Shown: positions 23,992 through 25,609 of the stretch, in pieces
Numbering within the stretch: position 1 is the first letter of the stretch
How the letters are laid out: the number at the start of each line of letters is the position of its first letter
Origin: CAZOJJ01 sp964580105
Lineage (GTDB): Bacteria; Bacteroidota; Rhodothermia; Rhodothermales; Rubricoccaceae
Direction of reading: 5' to 3'
Assembly: GCA_964580105.1 (NCBI GenBank)
Contig: CAZOJJ010000042.1
Span: 1 to 25,609 of the forward strand
DNA length: 25,609 bases
The notes under the pieces: generated by a model
The model's input: only the letters and a program-made list of their open reading frames with translations
What the model was told of the DNA's origin: nothing
Database searches by the model: none
Program-made: the position numbers and the translations under genes

Positions 23992-24339
23992 ATGGCCGAC
24001 ACCGCCGCCCCCTACGTGACCGCCACCGACGCCAACTTCGACGCCGAAGTCCTCCAGAGCGACCAGCCCGTCCTCGTCGACTTCTGGGCGACCTGGTGTG
24101 GGCCCTGCCGCGTCATCGCGCCCACCATCGAGGAGATCGCCAACGAGTACGAGGGCCGTGCGAAGGTGGTCAAGCTCGACGTGGACAACAACCCGCAGGC
24201 GGCCACGCGCTACGGCATCCGCTCCATCCCGTCGCTGATCTTCTTCAAGGACGGTCGGCCGGTGGACCAGATGATCGGCGTGGTGCCGAAGAACGTCCTC
24301 GTGCAGAAGCTCGACGCGCTCGTCGGCCAGGAGGCCTGA
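23992..24339 (+). CDS. trxA: Thioredoxin
   Basis: The 115-aa cytoplasmic thioredoxin has the active site WCGPC (Trp35, Cys36-Cys39) in VDFWATWCGPCRVIAPTIEE, the buried Lys-Leu-Asp strand VVKLDVDNNP, and the cis-proline loop IRSIPSLIFFKDGR. Length and sequence are standard. It lies 89 bp upstream of trxB, its reductase, in the same orientation, with a hairpin in between. The 199 bp between this gene and the divergent histidine kinase hold the promoters but no box I can assign confidently. Confidence 0.96.
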   Translation: MADTAAPYVTATDANFDAEVLQSDQPVLVDFWATWCGPCRVIAPTIEEIANEYEGRAKVVKLDVDNNPQAATRYGIRSIPSLIFFKDGRPVDQMIGVVPKNVLVQKLDALVGQEA

Positions 24340-24355
24340 GTGGTGCGGGACCCCG

Positions 24356-24363
24356 TATCTTCG
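24356..24363 (+). promoter_or_regulatory. Possible -7 element of trxB (TATCTTCG)
   Basis: Seven of eight positions match TAnnTTTG, 65 nt before ATG 24429. If used, trxB has its own promoter and the downstream hairpin lies in its leader. Confidence 0.3.
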
Positions 24364-24393
24364 TAGGGGCGCGGCGGCGGCTGCGCCCCTACG
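24362..24393. repeat. Hairpin with 11-bp GTAGGGGCGC arms between trxA and trxB
   Basis: CGTAGGGGCGC pairs perfectly with GCGCCCCTACG around a 10-nt loop. The outer arm is the same as in the typA leader palindrome (8850-8877). It could terminate trxA transcription, but lacks a T run (the following CGTCTGTTT is only weakly T-rich). Confidence 0.85.
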
Positions 24394-24422
24394 TCTGTTT
24401 ACGATCACGTCTGTTTGCGATC
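24391..24422. repeat. 16-bp direct repeat, two copies
   Basis: ACGTCTGTTTACGATC is followed at once by ACGTCTGTTTGCGATC, one mismatch. It ends 6 bp before the trxB ATG, so it lies in the translation-initiation region. Confidence 0.9.
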
Positions 24423-24428
24423 TGGACC

Positions 24429-25505
24429 ATGGAGCACCTTGGAGCCTCCGGCCACTCGGCCCTCCGCGGCATCGACGTCGGCGAGGCCGAGCGCCGCGCC
24501 GTCGTCATCATCGGCACCGGCCCGGCTGGGCTCACGGCCGCGCTCTACGCCGCCCGCGCGGGCCTCGAACCGCTCGTGCTGCAGGGCGTCCAGCCCGGCG
24601 GCCAGCTCATCACCACCACCGAGGTCGAGAACTACCCCGGCTTCCCCGACGGCATCCTCGGGCCGGAACTGATGCAGCGCTTCGAGCAGCAGGCCGTGCG
24701 CTTCGGGGCCGACCTCCGCTACGGCACCGTCACCGCCGTGGACTTCTCGAAGCGCCCGTTTCGCTTGCTCGTGGACGATGCCACGCCCCTGCTGGCCGAC
24801 ACCGTCATCGTGGCCACGGGCGCGAGCGCGAAGTACCTCGGCCTCCCCAACGAGCGGCGCCTCCTCGGCTACGGCGTCTCCGCCTGCGCCACCTGCGACG
24901 GCGCCTTCTTCCGGGGCGACGAGGTCGCCGTCGTCGGCGGCGGCGACACGGCGATGGAGGAGGCCCTCTTCCTGACCCGCTTCGCGGCGAAGGTCTACGT
25001 CGTCCATCGTCGCGACACCCTCCGTGCCTCGCAGATCATGCAGGAGCGCGCCTTCGCCCATCCCAAGATCGAGTTCCTCTGGAACACCACCGTCACCGAC
25101 GTGCTCGGCGAGACGGAGGTCGAGGGCCTGCGGATTGCGGACGTCGTGACGGGCGAGGCGCGCGACCTCCCGGTGCGCGGCTTCTTCGTCGCCATCGGCC
25201 ATAAGCCCAACACCGAGATCTTCCGGGGCTGGCTCGACATGGACGCGACGGGCTACATCCGCACGAAGCCGGACTCCACCTACACCAACGTGGACGGCGT
25301 CTTCGCCTGCGGCGACGCGCAGGACCACGTCTATCGCCAGGCCGTCACCGCCGCCGGCACCGGCTGCATGGCCGCCATCGACGCCGAGCGCTGGCTCGCC
25401 GAGCACGGCGCCATCGAGGGGACGCGGACGGAGACGGAGTACCACGTGGCCCCGGCCGAGGACAGCATCGACCACGTGCCGGTCCAGGAGAAGCTCGAGG
25501 GCTGA
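24429..25505 (+). CDS. trxB: Thioredoxin reductase
   Basis: This NADPH-dependent flavoprotein reduces thioredoxin. From ATG 24429 it has 358 aa. The FAD-binding loop is GTGPAG (29-34), the redox-active site is CATC (153-156, in SACATCDGAF), the NADPH-binding loop is GGGDTA (170-175), and the FAD end motif is GVFACGDAQDHVYRQAVTAA. Compared with E. coli TrxB (~320 aa), it has an N-terminal extension of about 20 residues and a C-terminal tail of similar length (GTRTETEYHVAPAEDSIDHV and on), rich in acidic residues. The reading frame is open far upstream but only this ATG gives the usual beginning. The neighbouring trxA encodes its substrate. Confidence 0.95.
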   Translation: MEHLGASGHSALRGIDVGEAERRAVVIIGTGPAGLTAALYAARAGLEPLVLQGVQPGGQLITTTEVENYPGFPDGILGPELMQRFEQQAVRFGADLRYGTVTAVDFSKRPFRLLVDDATPLLADTVIVATGASAKYLGLPNERRLLGYGVSACATCDGAFFRGDEVAVVGGGDTAMEEALFLTRFAAKVYVVHRRDTLRASQIMQERAFAHPKIEFLWNTTVTDVLGETEVEGLRIADVVTGEARDLPVRGFFVAIGHKPNTEIFRGWLDMDATGYIRTKPDSTYTNVDGVFACGDAQDHVYRQAVTAAGTGCMAAIDAERWLAEHGAIEGTRTETEYHVAPAEDSIDHVPVQEKLEG

Positions 25506-25531
25506 GGCCTCCGCGGCGGGCGTGACCCCTT

Positions 25532-25551
25532 CCGCCTCGACGCCGAGGCGG
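25532..25551. terminator. CCGCCTCG hairpin after trxB
   Basis: CCGCCTCG and CGAGGCGG (8 bp each) enclose ACGC, 26 bp past the trxB stop. No T run follows; the tandem array starts 3 bp later. Confidence 0.5.
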
Positions 25552-25554
25552 GGA

Positions 25555-25609
25555 GCGCATCCTCGGCGCATCCTCGGCGCATCCTCGGCGCATCCTCGGC
25601 GCATCCTCG
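25555..25609. repeat. 11-bp tandem repeat at the window end, 5 copies
   Basis: The unit GCGCATCCTCG is perfect over exactly 55 bp and runs to the last base. The array is probably cut by the window or contig edge. Confidence 0.95.

Noticed and set aside
22005..24428. Long plus-strand frame fused upstream of trxB
   Set aside because: It runs antisense to the histidine kinase and out of frame with trxA; only the part from ATG 24429 is thioredoxin reductase.

Overview
The window is about 25.6 kb of very GC-rich bacterial DNA, apparently a scaffold from a short-read assembly, with two 100-N gaps at 13923-14022 and 18617-18716. Several features point to a Rhodothermota-type member of the Bacteroidota (Salinibacter/Rhodothermus/Rubricoccus relatives). 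A secreted Asp-box protein ends in a type IX secretion (T9SS) type A sorting domain with YPNPFNP. There are lipoproteins paired with a TonB-dependent receptor. Shine-Dalgarno sequences are mostly absent, and TAnnTT boxes resembling the Bacteroidota -7 element precede many genes. The lineage is an inference; no rRNA or tRNA gene is present to confirm it.

Layout. 1-3143: a tandem repeat, the secreted Asp-box/T9SS protein, its terminator, and a decayed second T9SS sorting domain. 3144-6750: biotin carboxylase (minus) divergent from a CbpA-type DnaJ (plus), then a convergent TerB-like/PH-like protein. 6751-9640: a repeat-rich spacer bounded by a 15-bp inverted repeat, the GTPase TypA/BipA, a small GlsB/YeaQ-like membrane protein and a BFD-like [2Fe-2S] protein. 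9736-13012 (minus): a cobalamin-uptake unit consisting of a cobalamin riboswitch, a BtuB-like receptor and a YncE/DUF5074-like surface lipoprotein. 13195-14022: a hicBA toxin-antitoxin module between two copies of a 206-bp segment, the second copy hidden by the first gap. 14029-18334: OPT transporter, YdeI-like protein, a winged-helix fragment and a beta-CASP metallo-beta-lactamase RNase. 18405-19180: an orphan HicB at the second gap, a 14-bp tandem array and a small lipoprotein. 19274-25505: purL, a 38-aa membrane peptide, a membrane sensor histidine kinase with two OB-like periplasmic domains, then trxA and trxB.

Most genes are housekeeping. The unusual material lies between them: short tandem arrays of 10, 11, 14, 16 and 18 bp, dispersed palindromes, gene relics, and the hicBA loop. 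The two N gaps and the window ends sit at tandem arrays or at an exact repeat. At the first gap the flanks overlap the repeat by exactly 55 bp on each side, so the gap content can be predicted from elsewhere in the window. I found no CRISPR array, no intact insertion sequence and no convincing new multi-gene system.
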